64,000 nucleotides of DNA from an uncultured Polaribacter sp. GTDB taxonomy: Bacteria > Bacteroidota > Bacteroidia > Flavobacteriales > Flavobacteriaceae. The stretch's first letter is position 1; each line of letters starts with the position of its first letter. Where the stretch lies: NCBI RefSeq assembly GCF_947503875.1, contig NZ_CANNFH010000004.1:248001-312000 (forward strand), written 5' to 3'. A program made the position numbers and the translations under genes. Below the pieces are notes generated by a model. It did no database searches. It was not told where the DNA came from and saw only the letters and a program-made list of their open reading frames with translations. Of the stretch, positions 8,938-17,062 are shown in pieces.

Positions 8938-9277
8938 GAGGATGAGAATTTGGACATCATTTTTATAATTTGATAAAGTGTATTTGTTAAACTATCTAAG
9001 TTAGTTTTATCTGTATAACTTAAGTCAAAGGTAATTAAAAGTTGCGTTTCAATTTCATAGCAAGAACCTAAAGCAATCGTTAAAAAACGCTTAAAATCTT
9101 TATTAGAAGTTCTTGAAGTACCTTCTGCTATATTAGAAGGAACAGAAACAGAAGCTCCTCTTAATTATGATATAAGTCCAAATTTTTATCACTTGGAAAC
9201 GATTTTGTTAAGATGTATACTTCTTTACAAAATGTGCTATTTAACTGCCAAAACTTTAAATCTTTATAGCGATGCAT
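8922..9277 (-). pseudogene. Inactivated four-helix-bundle (S23/IVP-like) protein gene
   Basis: Read on the minus strand, MHRYKDLKFWQLNSTFCKEV begins a four-helix-bundle protein of the 23S rRNA intervening-sequence family, and the signature VPSNIAEGTSRTSNKDFKRF follows. A one-base deletion in a run of A near the codons for FPSD shifts the frame, and in the restored frame the conserved Gln codon before LR is TAA. The tail down to SSLKIQ is intact. At least two lesions make it a pseudogene. It is bracketed by the simple TTAGATT repeats on both sides. Confidence 0.8.
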
Positions 9278-9284
9278 TTTTTAG

Positions 9285-9358
9285 ATATTTAGACCTTTAG
9301 ATTTTTGGATTGTTAGACTTTTGGACTCTTAGATTATTGGATTATTAGATTTTTAGAG
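9285..9358. repeat. Second TTAGATT/TTGGATT simple repeat
   Basis: Irregular units such as TTTAGATT, TTGGACT and TTAGATTA, same orientation as the array at 8866-8937; the two bracket the four-helix-bundle remnant. Confidence 0.7.
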
Positions 9359-9369
9359 TTATTTACTTT

Positions 9370-9585
9370 TCAAAACCAAATAAAAAAAACCATAATTAAA
9401 ACCATAATTGGTACTATATATTTGGATAAAAACTTTAAAATTTTAAAACTAGGTATAAAATATCCTCTTAAGTTTTCTCCTAAAAATGAGGATATAAATT
9501 TTATAAAAAAAGGAGTTAAAATTCTAAATAATGGAATATATAGCATAAAAAGAAACGATTTTAAAACCTTATCAGATATTTCCAT
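9370..9585 (-). CDS. Small hydrophobic protein, unknown
   Basis: From the ATG at 9585 this frame gives 71 aa beginning MEISDKVLKSFLFMLYIP with two hydrophobic segments (about residues 9-35 and 52-71) split by a basic loop. A longer upstream start would run through the short CCTTCCCTTTGGGAAGG repeat and is unlikely. There is no recognisable family and no operon partner close enough to be sure; panB lies upstream on the same strand. It may be a real membrane peptide or chance coding in AT-rich DNA. Confidence 0.35.
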   Translation of the reverse strand: MEISDKVLKSFLFMLYIPLFRILTPFFIKFISSFLGENLRGYFIPSFKILKFLSKYIVPIMVLIMVFFIWF

Positions 9586-9603
9586 ATTTATTTTTGTAAT
9601 CGT

Positions 9604-9632
9604 TTCCCTTCCCTTTGGGAAGGTTAGGATGG
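9604..9632. repeat. Dispersed CCTTCCC palindromic repeat
   Basis: CCCTTCCCTTTGGGAAGG with a flanking TTAGGATGGG. Related copies occur just after stop codons at 48533-48554 (trxA) and 51958-51984 (last PadR-operon gene), so this is a short repeat family placed at gene ends. Confidence 0.65.
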
Positions 9633-9634
9633 GA

Positions 9635-10453
9635 TTAATACTGTTCCTTTTCATTAGGAAAATCGCCACTTTTTACATCTGTAATATAAGACTCAAAAGC
9701 GCCTGTCATGTCTTTATACAAATCTAAATATCTACGCAAAAATCGTGGGTGAAATTCATGGGTCATTCCTATCATATCATGAGTAACCAGAACTTGGCCA
9801 TCCACCTTATTTCCTGCGCCAATACCAATTACAGGAATGGAAATTGCGTCTGCTACTTGTTTTGCTAATTTGGCGGGTACTTTTTCTAAAACCACTGCAA
9901 AACAGCCTAATTTTTCTAGCATTAAAGCATCTTCCATTAACTGTTCTGCCTCTTCTTCTTCTTTAGCACGCACTGTGTATGTACCAAATTTATAGATAGA
10001 TTGTGGCGTTAAACCCAAATGTCCCATTACAGGAATACCAGCATTTAGGATCCTTTTTATAGACTCTTTTATTTCTTTACCGCCTTCTAATTTTATAGAA
10101 TGTCCGCCAGATTCTTTCATAATTCTAATGGCAGAACGCAAAGCTTCTTTTGGGTCTGATTGATAAGAACCAAAAGGTAAATCTACCACAACCAAACAAC
10201 GGTCTATGGCTCTTACCACAGAACTGGCATGATAAATCATTTGATCTAAAGTAATGGGTAAAGTAGTTTCATGACCAGCCATTACGTTAGAAGCAGAATC
10301 GCCAACAAGCAAAACATCTATACCTGCACCATCTAAAATTTTGGCCATTGTAAAATCATACGCAGTAAGCATAGAGATTTTTTCTCCATTCTTTTTCATA
10401 TCTACTAGAGATTTTACGGTAACTTTTTTGTACTCTTTTTTTGCTGCTGACAT
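9635..10453 (-). CDS. panB: 3-methyl-2-oxobutanoate hydroxymethyltransferase
   Basis: PanB makes ketopantoate from alpha-ketoisovalerate and methylene-THF in pantothenate synthesis. From the ATG at 10453 the product is 272 aa, the normal length; an upstream start would add 26 residues that look like translated intergenic DNA. Family motifs are clear: [20 protein letters not shown] near the start, [54 protein letters not shown] and the C-terminal [18 protein letters not shown]. The gene stands alone. Its upstream region to the sigma factor gene is about 360 bp and divergent, so it must have its own promoter. Confidence 0.96.
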   Translation of the reverse strand: MSAAKKEYKKVTVKSLVDMKKNGEKISMLTAYDFTMAKILDGAGIDVLLVGDSASNVMAGHETTLPITLDQMIYHASSVVRAIDRCLVVVDLPFGSYQSDPKEALRSAIRIMKESGGHSIKLEGGKEIKESIKRILNAGIPVMGHLGLTPQSIYKFGTYTVRAKEEEEAEQLMEDALMLEKLGCFAVVLEKVPAKLAKQVADAISIPVIGIGAGNKVDGQVLVTHDMIGMTHEFHPRFLRRYLDLYKDMTGAFESYITDVKSGDFPNEKEQY

Positions 10454-10766
10454 AGTTTTGTATCGATTATTAAGAAAGTAAATGTAATAAAAACTACTAG
10501 ATTTATAGCAATTGAATAGTAGTGCTAACAAAACCGATGTTTTTAGCTATTAATTTATATTTAGAATTAAGCAGAAAATGTTTAAAAAAAATATGTTGAT
10601 TTATGTTTTTGTTGATGATAATTTGGCTTCTGCATGCATGTGATATAAATTCTATTTTATTCAGAATTTAACTTTTGTAGTGTAAATTCTTTTCAATTAT
10701 TTAAATAAAATGCGGTTTGGAAAATTATTTATTTAGTAAATGGCTTTAAAATGCAAAATTGTAATG
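10454..10766. other. Divergent intergenic region panB / ECF sigma
   Basis: About 310 bp between panB and the sigma gene promoter, very AT-rich, without a reading frame or obvious repeat. It presumably carries the panB promoter on the minus strand; I could not fix its boxes. Confidence 0.5.
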
Positions 10767-10797
10767 TTTTAAATGATAAAAAATAACATTATATTTG
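10767..10797 (+). promoter_or_regulatory. Bacteroidetes-type promoter of the ECF sigma gene
   Basis: TATATTTG at 10790-10797 fits the Bacteroidetes -7 consensus TAnnTTTG, and TTTT at 10767-10770, 19 bases upstream, is one mismatch from the -33 TTTG box. The start codon is 15 bases downstream, implying a very short leader. Confidence 0.5.
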
Positions 10798-10812
10798 GGC
10801 TTTATTTTATAA

Positions 10813-11379
10813 ATGGCAGCAGAAAAACACACATTAGATACCAGCAAATGGATAGATAATTATGCAGATTATCTGTTTAATTATTCCATTTCGCGTGTAA
10901 ATAACAGCGATTTAGCTAAAGACCTAGTGCAAGAGACTTTTTTTGCAGGATTAAAATCAGCTAAAAATTTTAAAGGGAAAGCCTCTGAAAGAACTTGGTT
11001 GGTATCTATTTTAAAAAGAAAAATTATTGATCATTACAGAAAGATAAATTCTAAAAAAGGACAGGCAGAAGTTCGTATGAATTTCTATAATGATGGTGAA
11101 AACGAAGGAAATTGGATAGAAGAGCGTGTACCACAAAGTTGGGATAACGCATCTGAAAAGAAAATTGAAACCGAAGAACTAAGAAGTCAGATAGATATTT
11201 GTATAGATAATCTCCCAGAAAAATACGCTATGGTTTTTAGAATGAAAACTATTCAAGAATTTGAAACGGAAGAAATTTGTAAGGAGCTAGATATTAGCGC
11301 GTCCAACCTATGGGTTATGATACACAGAGCTAGAACACAACTTAGAAAGTGTATGGAGGATAACTGGTTTAATAATTAA
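10813..11379 (+). CDS. ECF-type RNA polymerase sigma factor
   Basis: The 188-aa protein has sigma region 2 (DYLFNYSISRVNNSDLAKDL, then VQETFFAGLKSAKNFKGKAS with the ERTWLVSILKRKIIDHYRK segment) and region 4 (LPEKYAMVFRMK then EEICKELDISASNLWVMIHR) joined by a charged linker, and lacks region 3, as in extracytoplasmic-function sigma factors. The gene is followed three bases later by a small zinc-anti-sigma-like gene, the usual regulatory partner, so activity is probably controlled by redox or metal status sensed by that partner. The region between panB and this gene has a recognisable promoter. Confidence 0.92.
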   Translation: MAAEKHTLDTSKWIDNYADYLFNYSISRVNNSDLAKDLVQETFFAGLKSAKNFKGKASERTWLVSILKRKIIDHYRKINSKKGQAEVRMNFYNDGENEGNWIEERVPQSWDNASEKKIETEELRSQIDICIDNLPEKYAMVFRMKTIQEFETEEICKELDISASNLWVMIHRARTQLRKCMEDNWFNN

Positions 11380-11382
11380 GAT

Positions 11383-11667
11383 ATGTTCGAAAGTTTAAAA
11401 ATAACATGTGACGAGGCTACTACCATTTGTGATAAAAACCAATATGGAGAAGCATCTATTAAAGAGTTAATAAAGCTAAATTTACACTTTATAAAGTGTA
11501 GAATTTGTGCAAAATATACCAAACAAAACATGACTTTAACCAAGTTGTATAAAGGGCATGCATCTTCTTGTAAAGAAAGAACCCATTGTATGACAGGTGA
11601 AGACAAAGAAGCTTTAAGAAAAGCTTTACAGGAGGGTAGCCCAGCTTTTAAAGAAGTTGGTAGCTAA
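11383..11667 (+). CDS. Small zinc-binding anti-sigma-like protein
   Basis: This 94-aa soluble protein carries the pattern HFIKCRIC (H-x3-C-x2-C) near residue 33-40, the ZAS metal-binding motif of zinc anti-sigma factors (zf-HC2), with an upstream Cys pair in ITCDEATTICDK. It has no membrane span, so it would be a cytoplasmic anti-sigma of the RsrA/ChrR type rather than a membrane sensor. It starts 3 bp after the ECF sigma stop, indicating co-expression. Three further Cys near the C-terminus (SSCKERTHC) could take part in redox sensing. Binding to the upstream sigma factor is inferred. Confidence 0.75.
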   Translation: MFESLKITCDEATTICDKNQYGEASIKELIKLNLHFIKCRICAKYTKQNMTLTKLYKGHASSCKERTHCMTGEDKEALRKALQEGSPAFKEVGS

Positions 11668-11706
11668 AAATAAACTACTTTTTTAAGCAAATAGTTTAAA
11701 AATATA

Positions 11707-11738
11707 ACGGAACTTAAGCAATTAAGCTCCGTTTTTTT
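11707..11738 (+). terminator. Rho-independent terminator of the sigma operon
   Basis: Stem ACGGAACTTAA / TTAAGCTCCGT with loop GCAA, then a T run. Confidence 0.85.
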
Positions 11739-11879
11739 GTTTCCCATTCCCAAATTATGATAAATAATGATAACTTCCCCAAAGACAAGATGAGAAAGAA
11801 CGGTTTAAATGAATTTGAATACCCCTACTTTTTGTAATTTTGTAACAAATTATTAGATTTTTTATTTGTTAAGACAAAA

Positions 11880-11986
11880 TCTAAATATCCAATAATCTAA
11901 CAGTCTAAGAATCCAAGAACCCGAAAATCCAACAATCCAAGAATCCAACAATCCAAGAATCCAAGAATCCAACAATCTAAAACAAA
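11880..11986. repeat. Simple AATCCAA/AATCTAA tandem repeat, inverted relative to 8.9 kb copies
   Basis: Fourteen or so imperfect units of AATCCAAC, AATCCAAG and AATCTAAC run up to the ATG of the O-methyltransferase. It is the reverse complement of the TTGGATT vocabulary at 8866-8937 and 9285-9358. It leaves no ordinary space for promoter elements close to the start, so it may affect expression of the next gene. Confidence 0.75.
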
Positions 11987-11987
11987 A

Positions 11988-12629
11988 ATGCACTTTTTAC
12001 CAGAAAAAATAGAAGATTACGTAGTAAATCACTCACAAGAAGAACCACAAATTTTAAAAGATTTAACTAGAGAAACTTGGCAAAAAGTTTTAAATCCTAG
12101 AATGTTAAGTGGTGCTTTTCAAGGGCGTGTTTTGTCTATTTTAACCAAAATAATTAACCCAAAAAATATTTTAGAAATTGGTACGTATACAGGTTACGCA
12201 ACTTTGTGTTTTGCAGAAGGTTTACCAAAAAACGGTAAAATTATAACGATTGATAAAAATGAAGAGTTAGAAACCTTGCAAAATAGTTATTTTGAAAAAT
12301 CGGGTTACAGAAACCAAATAACACAGTTTGTAGGCAATGCTATAGAAATTATACCCACTTTACAAGAAAAGTTTGATTTGGTGTTTATAGACGCAGATAA
12401 ATCGAATTACAGTAACTATTTTAATCTAATTATAGATAAAATGAATGCAGGTGGTATTATTTTGTCTGATAATGTGTTGTGGAGTGGTAAAATTGTAGAA
12501 AAGCTAGACCCAAAAGATAAAGACACAAAGGCTCTTTTAGCATACAATAAATTAGTTAACCAAGACACAAGAGTAGAAACTGTTTTATTGCCTATAAGAG
12601 ACGGTTTAACACTAAGTAGAGTAAAGTAG
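11988..12629 (+). CDS. Class I O-methyltransferase (caffeoyl-CoA OMT family)
   Basis: The 213-aa protein matches the Methyltransf_3 family: motif I ILEIGTYTGYATLCFAEGLP near residue 60, the acidic post-I residue in IITIDKNEE, and the metal-binding triad region FIDADKSNYSNYF (first Asp), followed by GGIILSDNVLWSGKI (Asp-Asn). These metal-dependent enzymes methylate catechols or related hydroxyl groups; bacterial members have poorly defined substrates. It is expressed alone, its stop being 7 bp from the convergent tatA stop. Confidence 0.9.
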   Translation: MHFLPEKIEDYVVNHSQEEPQILKDLTRETWQKVLNPRMLSGAFQGRVLSILTKIINPKNILEIGTYTGYATLCFAEGLPKNGKIITIDKNEELETLQNSYFEKSGYRNQITQFVGNAIEIIPTLQEKFDLVFIDADKSNYSNYFNLIIDKMNAGGIILSDNVLWSGKIVEKLDPKDKDTKALLAYNKLVNQDTRVETVLLPIRDGLTLSRVK

Positions 12630-12636
12630 TAAGGTT

Positions 12637-12918
12637 TTAAAACTGTCTTTTAATTGGGCCTGTAAAATCATCTATATCATCTTTTACGGCATTAATTTCT
12701 TTATTAATGTCTTTGGTAATATCTGTATCTATACTATGTTTTTCTGCGCTGTCTTTAATTTCTTTTTTAATATCGTTAGTGGCATCTTTAACTTGACGTA
12801 TTCCTTTACCCAAACCTTTAGCAATTTCAGGAATTTTATCGGCACCAAAAACCATAACTACAATTAACATTACAACCATAATTTCTGGACCACTAATAAA
12901 TAAGAAAGTTGTATTCAT
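12637..12918 (-). CDS. tatA: Twin-arginine translocase subunit TatA/TatE
   Basis: The 93-aa protein has one N-terminal transmembrane helix (ISGPEIMVVMLIVVMVFGAD), the hinge phenylalanine-glycine, and the amphipathic helix KIPEIAKGLGKGIRQVKDA typical of TatA/Hcf106, followed by an acidic-basic tail. TatA forms the translocation pore for folded proteins carrying twin-arginine signals. It is a single gene here, convergent with the O-methyltransferase. The extended N-terminus before the helix (MNTTFLF) is common in Bacteroidetes. TatA versus TatB cannot be decided with certainty, but these genomes usually lack TatB. Confidence 0.93.
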   Translation of the reverse strand: MNTTFLFISGPEIMVVMLIVVMVFGADKIPEIAKGLGKGIRQVKDATNDIKKEIKDSAEKHSIDTDITKDINKEINAVKDDIDDFTGPIKRQF

Positions 12919-13025
12919 ATTACAAAGATACAGAGTTATTTTAATAAATTACTTTTTCTAATCTGCATTAACGCAATTTTGTAGTTTTGTTTCATATTTA
13001 TTATATTTACCAAAAGGAAAGGTTT

Positions 13026-13232
13026 ATGTTATTTATTTCTGCTGTACAGATTGTTGTTTTATTTTTTTTATTACTAATTCCAGTAGTTTATGCATTAATT
13101 TTAGCTTCTAGAGAGCAGCATAACATGCGCTTTTTAATTTGGGGTGCCATTATACTTTTTGTTCCTTTTTTAGGTGCTTTGGCATGTATTCTAAATTATC
13201 ATTTAAAAAAGAGAACTGCAAAAACTACTTAA
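13026..13232 (+). CDS. PLDc_N-type two-helix membrane protein
   Basis: Starting at the ATG preceded by AAAGGAAAGG the product is 68 aa with two transmembrane helices (about residues 5-27 and 37-58) and a final KKRTAKTT. The spacing, the Arg/Asn-rich loop and the pattern W(G)AIILFVPFLGALACILNY resemble the phospholipase D nuclease N-terminal (PLDc_N) family, which also occurs as free-standing small proteins of unknown function. The longer upstream start lies outside a likely RBS. A second tiny membrane gene begins 1 base after the stop, so the pair are co-expressed. Confidence 0.65.
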   Translation: MLFISAVQIVVLFFLLLIPVVYALILASREQHNMRFLIWGAIILFVPFLGALACILNYHLKKRTAKTT

Positions 13233-13233
13233 A

Positions 13234-13413
13234 ATGAAAAATGAATTTGAAGATTTATATACAGGGATAATTTTTGGTATAGCACTTTATTTTTTAGGTG
13301 CTATAGACTTTTACGAACCAATTTCTTACATTGTAATTATAGCAGTAGCTCTAAATATTGTTTTTCCTTTATTTAAAATAATAAAGCATTCTTTATTGGC
13401 ATATAAAAATTAG
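13234..13413 (+). CDS. Small two-helix membrane protein, unknown
   Basis: An uninterrupted 59-codon frame starts at the ATG at 13234, one base after the stop of the PLDc_N-like gene, and ends at TAG 13411-13413. It begins MKNEFEDLYTGIIFGIALYF and contains two hydrophobic segments and a basic tail. Tight spacing and full use of the gap up to the convergent methyltransferase gene support it being real. No family recognised. Confidence 0.55.
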   Translation: MKNEFEDLYTGIIFGIALYFLGAIDFYEPISYIVIIAVALNIVFPLFKIIKHSLLAYKN

Positions 13414-13871
13414 TGGTTAAAGCAAAGCTTTGCTTGCCTATCATACATAATTATACTGCCAGCAACAGATACATTTAAACTTAATTCAGATTTAAATTTT
13501 ACCAAATGATGGGCTTTTTCTATGGCCAATTTTGGCAAACCATGGTCTTCTGCACCTAATAAATATACACAACGTTTTGGGTGTGTAAAGGTTTCTAGTT
13601 GCACTGCTTTTTCAGTTAATTCTACACCAACCAATTGTGCACCTTTTGGTAAGTTTTTATAGAAATCATTAAAAGTTTTGTAATGAAAATAAGGCATGGC
13701 ACCAACAGCTTTATGCGTGTCACAAGCTTGTTTTGCATACCTGTTGCCAATAGTAAAAATAAAACTAGCGCCCATATTTTGTGCAGAACGCCATAAAACC
13801 CCTAAATTTTCTGGTGTTTTTCCGTTTTGTATACCAATACCAAAAAAACCTTGTGCTAGGTTGTTTACCAT
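13410..13871 (-). CDS. SpoU/TrmH-family RNA 2'-O-methyltransferase (TrmL-like)
   Basis: The 153-aa protein consists only of the SPOUT catalytic domain. Motif 1 is seen in IGIQNGKTPENLGVLWRSAQ with the conserved Asn and Arg; motif 2 is VYLLGAEDHGLPKLAIEKA; motif 3 is KFKSELSLNVSVAGSIIMYD, where the knot-forming Asn-Val-Ser is present. Small free-standing members such as TrmL methylate the wobble 2'-OH of tRNA, but target choice is not certain here. A larger paralogue lies at 34998. Its stop overlaps the convergent small gene by four bases. Confidence 0.88.
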   Translation of the reverse strand: MVNNLAQGFFGIGIQNGKTPENLGVLWRSAQNMGASFIFTIGNRYAKQACDTHKAVGAMPYFHYKTFNDFYKNLPKGAQLVGVELTEKAVQLETFTHPKRCVYLLGAEDHGLPKLAIEKAHHLVKFKSELSLNVSVAGSIIMYDRQAKLCFNH

Positions 13872-13984
13872 TTGTTTTACTCTTTTTTAAAATAGAATTC
13901 TTAACACTTTTTTTATAAAATGAAAGGTCTAAAATTTTTAAACTTAATTCGAATTTACAATATTTTTAACTCAAAATATAGTTT

Positions 13985-14071
13985 ATGAAAAAAGGAGAAT
14001 TGAAAAAGTATTTTAAGTACGGTTTTATAATTGGTGTTTTTGGTATGTTTTTCTTTCTTAGCTTAAGATAA
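13985..14071 (+). CDS. Possible 28-aa membrane peptide
   Basis: ATG at 13985 opens MKKGELKKYFKYGFIIGVFG followed by MFFFLSLR and a stop: a basic head and a single hydrophobic helix. Heads of this type occur at the start of longer flavobacterial membrane proteins, so this may be a truncated remnant rather than a functional peptide. Confidence 0.3.
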   Translation: MKKGELKKYFKYGFIIGVFGMFFFLSLR

Positions 14072-14330
14072 AAACACTTTTTTCACAGAAATATGTGTGC
14101 TGTTTTTAGAAATGTTGCATAAAATAATACTTGCTCTAAGTTCATCTTTCAATTTTTTTTAACCCTTTTGATAAACAGACAATTTCATAAAAACAAAGCT
14201 AGTTTATACCTTTTTTTGGATTGATGTTTTGCCACACATTTTTTTAATTTAGGATTGATACTGTTTAATTTTTATTTAAACTTTATAAAACGTTTTTTTT
14301 AAATATTTCTTTTTTAAGCTATTTATTTAA
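14072..14330. other. AT-rich boundary region before the island
   Basis: About 260 bp with no gene, terminator or mutS-like sequence that I can identify. Island repeats begin just after it. Confidence 0.4.
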
Positions 14331-14480
14331 GAAAATCACAAAAAATAAATAAATTTAGATGTTACTGTATTTGAGGTAGTTAGCTATGTTTCATCCCCTA
14401 ATTAAGGGATGGCAAATATCCCCTAATTAAGGGATTGCCGGTGCTGTTTTTTTGTTTTACTTTTAGAAAGAGATGATTTG
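14331..14480 (+). repeat. Island leader copy 1 (partial) with paired 18-bp palindromes
   Basis: AAATAAATTTAGATGT followed by two ATCCCCTAATTAAGGGAT palindromes at 14393-14410 and 14418-14435, then a T-rich stretch (GTTTTTTTGTTTTA). The same order recurs five more times in the island. This first copy lacks the mutS fragment that precedes the other five, so it marks the outer edge of the array. Confidence 0.8.
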
Positions 14481-14636
14481 TTGTTTTTTCTGGAGAATAA
14501 AGAGCAAATGTATAATGGCATATAGTAAGGGTAATGCATCTTATTATTTGCAGATAAAAAGTTGGTAATAATTATGCCAATAAATAGAAGAAAGATAATT
14601 GCATTATTAAGTTTAATCCCCCAAAAAAAAAATAAC

Positions 14637-16160
14637 ATGAAAATTTTAAAATTAATAGTTCTATTATTAGTCTGCTCATATTCTTATGGGCAAACAATTG
14701 AGTCAATAATTCAGCAAAACAACTTAAAGCTGTCTAAAGTAAAAAGTTTTATTAAACAAAATAATTTACAAGTCCCCATAGATGGCTGTGTAGATTTTCC
14801 CAACCCAAATTACATAGAACCATATCCTAATTACAGCCAATCTTTACAAAGAAGTGCACAAAGTGAAACCCAATACGTTTTTAATGTATATTTTCATATA
14901 ATTAATGAAAGCGATGGAACAAGAGAAATTGCTATTGGCGAAAATGAAGTTATGGATGCAGTTGCATTACTAAACAGAAATTTTAATTCTTTTAATATTT
15001 TTTTTAAATATACGGGACATGGTGCCATAAATGATAGTAATTGGACTATAATAGAAAATTCTGCAGATTTTTACGATTTAAGAAGCTATGCAAAAGAAAA
15101 CGATTATTTTGTAGAAAACGCCTTTAATATATTTATTTGTGAAGATTTTAAAGCTGGTGCAGGTATCGCTTTTAAACCTGGAATTACTAGTTTAGTAGAA
15201 GATGAAGATTTACTAAACTCAACATTACAGCACGAAATAGCGCATAACTTTTTAATTCATCACATACATAAATTCACAACCACTTGTGAACATGTTAACG
15301 GCAATAATGCTGATATTACAGGAGATTTAGTTACAGATACAAATGCAGCGCATAAATTAGATTTAAATGGTGCAGATAATATTCTTGGAAATGAAGACGA
15401 TGAAGTAATCTTTTTAAATAATGGTTATGTATACAACAACTTTAGTAATAAGGTAGACTGCACAAACACACCTTATAAAGATATTCAAGTATTAAATTAT
15501 ATGGCATCTAACAGCTATTTAGGCATTAGGAAAAGTTTTACAAACGGACAAGGTGTTAGAATGAGAGAAACAATTAAAAATAATTTAAATACAATCTATG
15601 CCAATGTTCAAAATAGTATTTCATCTTTATATGAACCGTATTTTTATGAAATTACAGGTGCAGAGGGTAATGAAAATATAAATTCTACTAAAGACGACCC
15701 AAATATATCTCAAAATATTATAGTTTGTCGCAATCCTCTACTAATATCTAAGTTCCAAAAAGGATTTGATTATAATTTTTATACCTTTGACACTTGGGAT
15801 GACAAGAATGCGCCTATTAACCCTGTTTTAGATTTTAAAAAAGTAAACAATGAATATGCTGTTGTTAAAAATAAATACAAGCATGCCATAAAAATAAATC
15901 AAATTAGTAACAACATAAAGATTTACACAAATTTAGGCGGTTACAGAGGTTTTATTTGTAAATCTGAGCCAGCAACTGCAGGTAGAATAGTTACTGCTTC
16001 AAATTTGGGCAGTAATGATATTTCCGTTAAAAATTTGAATGAGAAACAGGTTGTTAATCCTAATTTAGTAAAAGAGCTAGAAAAAGGCAAATACCATACA
16101 ATTACAAGAACAACAAAAAGCGGTGTTTCAACACAAAAAACAATATATAAAAATGATTAA
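14637..16160 (+). CDS. Secreted M43-type zinc metalloprotease
   Basis: Starting at the ATG at 14637 gives 507 aa with a clean signal peptide (MKILKLIVLLLVCSYSYGQ); the upstream in-frame ATG would bury it. The zinc motif HEIAHNFLIHH (H-E-x2-H-x5-H) starts at residue 199, and the Met-turn appears as LNYMASNSY followed by a helix (FTNGQGVRMRETI), the order of cytophagalysin/pappalysin M43 metzincins. The usual Gly of the motif is Leu. The C-terminal ~150 residues are unassigned; the last KGKYHTITRTTKSGVSTQK looks like the end of a type A T9SS sorting domain, but the rest of that domain is not clear. A lipoprotein gene follows 5 bp downstream and may be its inhibitor. Secretion across the outer membrane is inferred. 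Confidence 0.75.
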   Translation: MKILKLIVLLLVCSYSYGQTIESIIQQNNLKLSKVKSFIKQNNLQVPIDGCVDFPNPNYIEPYPNYSQSLQRSAQSETQYVFNVYFHIINESDGTREIAIGENEVMDAVALLNRNFNSFNIFFKYTGHGAINDSNWTIIENSADFYDLRSYAKENDYFVENAFNIFICEDFKAGAGIAFKPGITSLVEDEDLLNSTLQHEIAHNFLIHHIHKFTTTCEHVNGNNADITGDLVTDTNAAHKLDLNGADNILGNEDDEVIFLNNGYVYNNFSNKVDCTNTPYKDIQVLNYMASNSYLGIRKSFTNGQGVRMRETIKNNLNTIYANVQNSISSLYEPYFYEITGAEGNENINSTKDDPNISQNIIVCRNPLLISKFQKGFDYNFYTFDTWDDKNAPINPVLDFKKVNNEYAVVKNKYKHAIKINQISNNIKIYTNLGGYRGFICKSEPATAGRIVTASNLGSNDISVKNLNEKQVVNPNLVKELEKGKYHTITRTTKSGVSTQKTIYKND

Positions 16161-16165
16161 TTAAT

Positions 16166-16705
16166 ATGAAACAAATATTGTACTGTTTAGTATATTCTGC
16201 AATATTATTTAGTTGTAATTCAAGTAACTACAATGTAGCTGATGAAGAAAATAATCTGTGTTACACAGAAGACCTTGGTATTGGAATTGAAAGTAAAGAT
16301 CCTTTTAACGCTGCACCAAAGCCAAATCCTTTTTTTTCTGCAACACACAAATGGTTATGGGGTAATACTAATGAAAATTTAAAAGTATTTTCTAGAGGAG
16401 AAGTTTCAGACGAAGCAGTAGAATATAGCGTTTTTGAGTTTTCGTTTGACGAAAATGGTTGTTTAGTGCCAGTTTTATTTAGCACTTTTATTGTGGAAAC
16501 AGAAATAACGCTAAACCCAGCAACAAATCAACATGAAATTATTAATAGTATTTTGAATTATGCAGAAGACAGTTTTACAATACAAGTAGAAGCGTATAAA
16601 GAGAACGAACTTCTTAAAGCTAAGGTAAGTAGCAGCAATAATTTAAATATTGAAAAAAATATTTTTGCGGAGTTAATACCAGAGAATAAGGAGAAAATTA
16701 TTTAA
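16166..16705 (+). CDS. Lipoprotein partner of the M43 protease, unknown
   Basis: A 179-aa protein with a lipoprotein signal peptide ending in AILFSCNSSN (Cys17). Residues after the Cys are not acidic, so it may stay periplasmic rather than be surface exported. The body is mixed with several Asn/Glu-rich stretches; no domain recognised. It starts 5 bp after the metalloprotease stop and the pair end at a strong hairpin, so they form one transcriptional unit. By analogy with the other units of the island it is a candidate immunity or inhibitor protein. That role is inference. Confidence 0.6.
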   Translation: MKQILYCLVYSAILFSCNSSNYNVADEENNLCYTEDLGIGIESKDPFNAAPKPNPFFSATHKWLWGNTNENLKVFSRGEVSDEAVEYSVFEFSFDENGCLVPVLFSTFIVETEITLNPATNQHEIINSILNYAEDSFTIQVEAYKENELLKAKVSSSNNLNIEKNIFAELIPENKEKII

Positions 16706-16731
16706 ACAAAACACAGTACTGTATTTTCATA

Positions 16732-16776
16732 ATAGCAGCTAAAAATTAAACGTATAGTTTAACTTTTAGCTGCTAT
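16732..16776. terminator. Hairpin terminator after unit 1
   Basis: Stem ATAGCAGCTAAAA / TTTTAGCTGCTAT with an inner TTAAAC/GTTTAA pair. The outer AATAGCAG...CTGCTAT vocabulary is shared with the mutS terminator family. Confidence 0.75.
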
Positions 16777-17033
16777 ATTCTTTTAGCGAAAAAGGTACAC
16801 TTAGGTTTATTATTTTTAAAGCATTAAACGTTTGCAAATAGTAGAAAAACATTTTTAAATATTTAATTAAACTACATTATTGCAATACCACAAAGCAAAA
16901 AAAAATTAAAATATAAAAAGAATAACTTTGGTTCTATTTATAATTTCTAACTTAAGTTTTTGGCAAACAAACCATAATATTCTTAAGAAAATTAGTGTTT
17001 ATAAAATAGATACAAACCAAAACCAAATACATA

Positions 17034-17054
17034 GAAAATAGCAGTTTAGCACAA
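17034..17054. repeat. Left half of a mutS-terminator hairpin, interrupted
   Basis: AAAATAGCAGTTTAGCAC followed by AAA is the left arm seen intact at 26555 (AATAGCAGTTAAGTGCAAA). Its right arm is missing; a Fic gene tail and then a mutS fragment follow instead. Confidence 0.6.
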
Positions 17055-17062
17055 ATTATAAA

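Noticed and set aside
9422..9727. Plus-strand 101-aa frame at the panB 3' side
   Set aside because: Covers a repeat and the panB end in antisense; no family features.
12987..13025. Upstream ATG for the PLDc_N-like gene
   Set aside because: The later ATG at 13026 follows a purine-rich RBS-like stretch and starts right at the first membrane helix.
14423..14638. Minus-strand hydrophobic frame over leader 1
   Set aside because: AT-rich non-coding DNA containing the leader region and the start of the metalloprotease gene.
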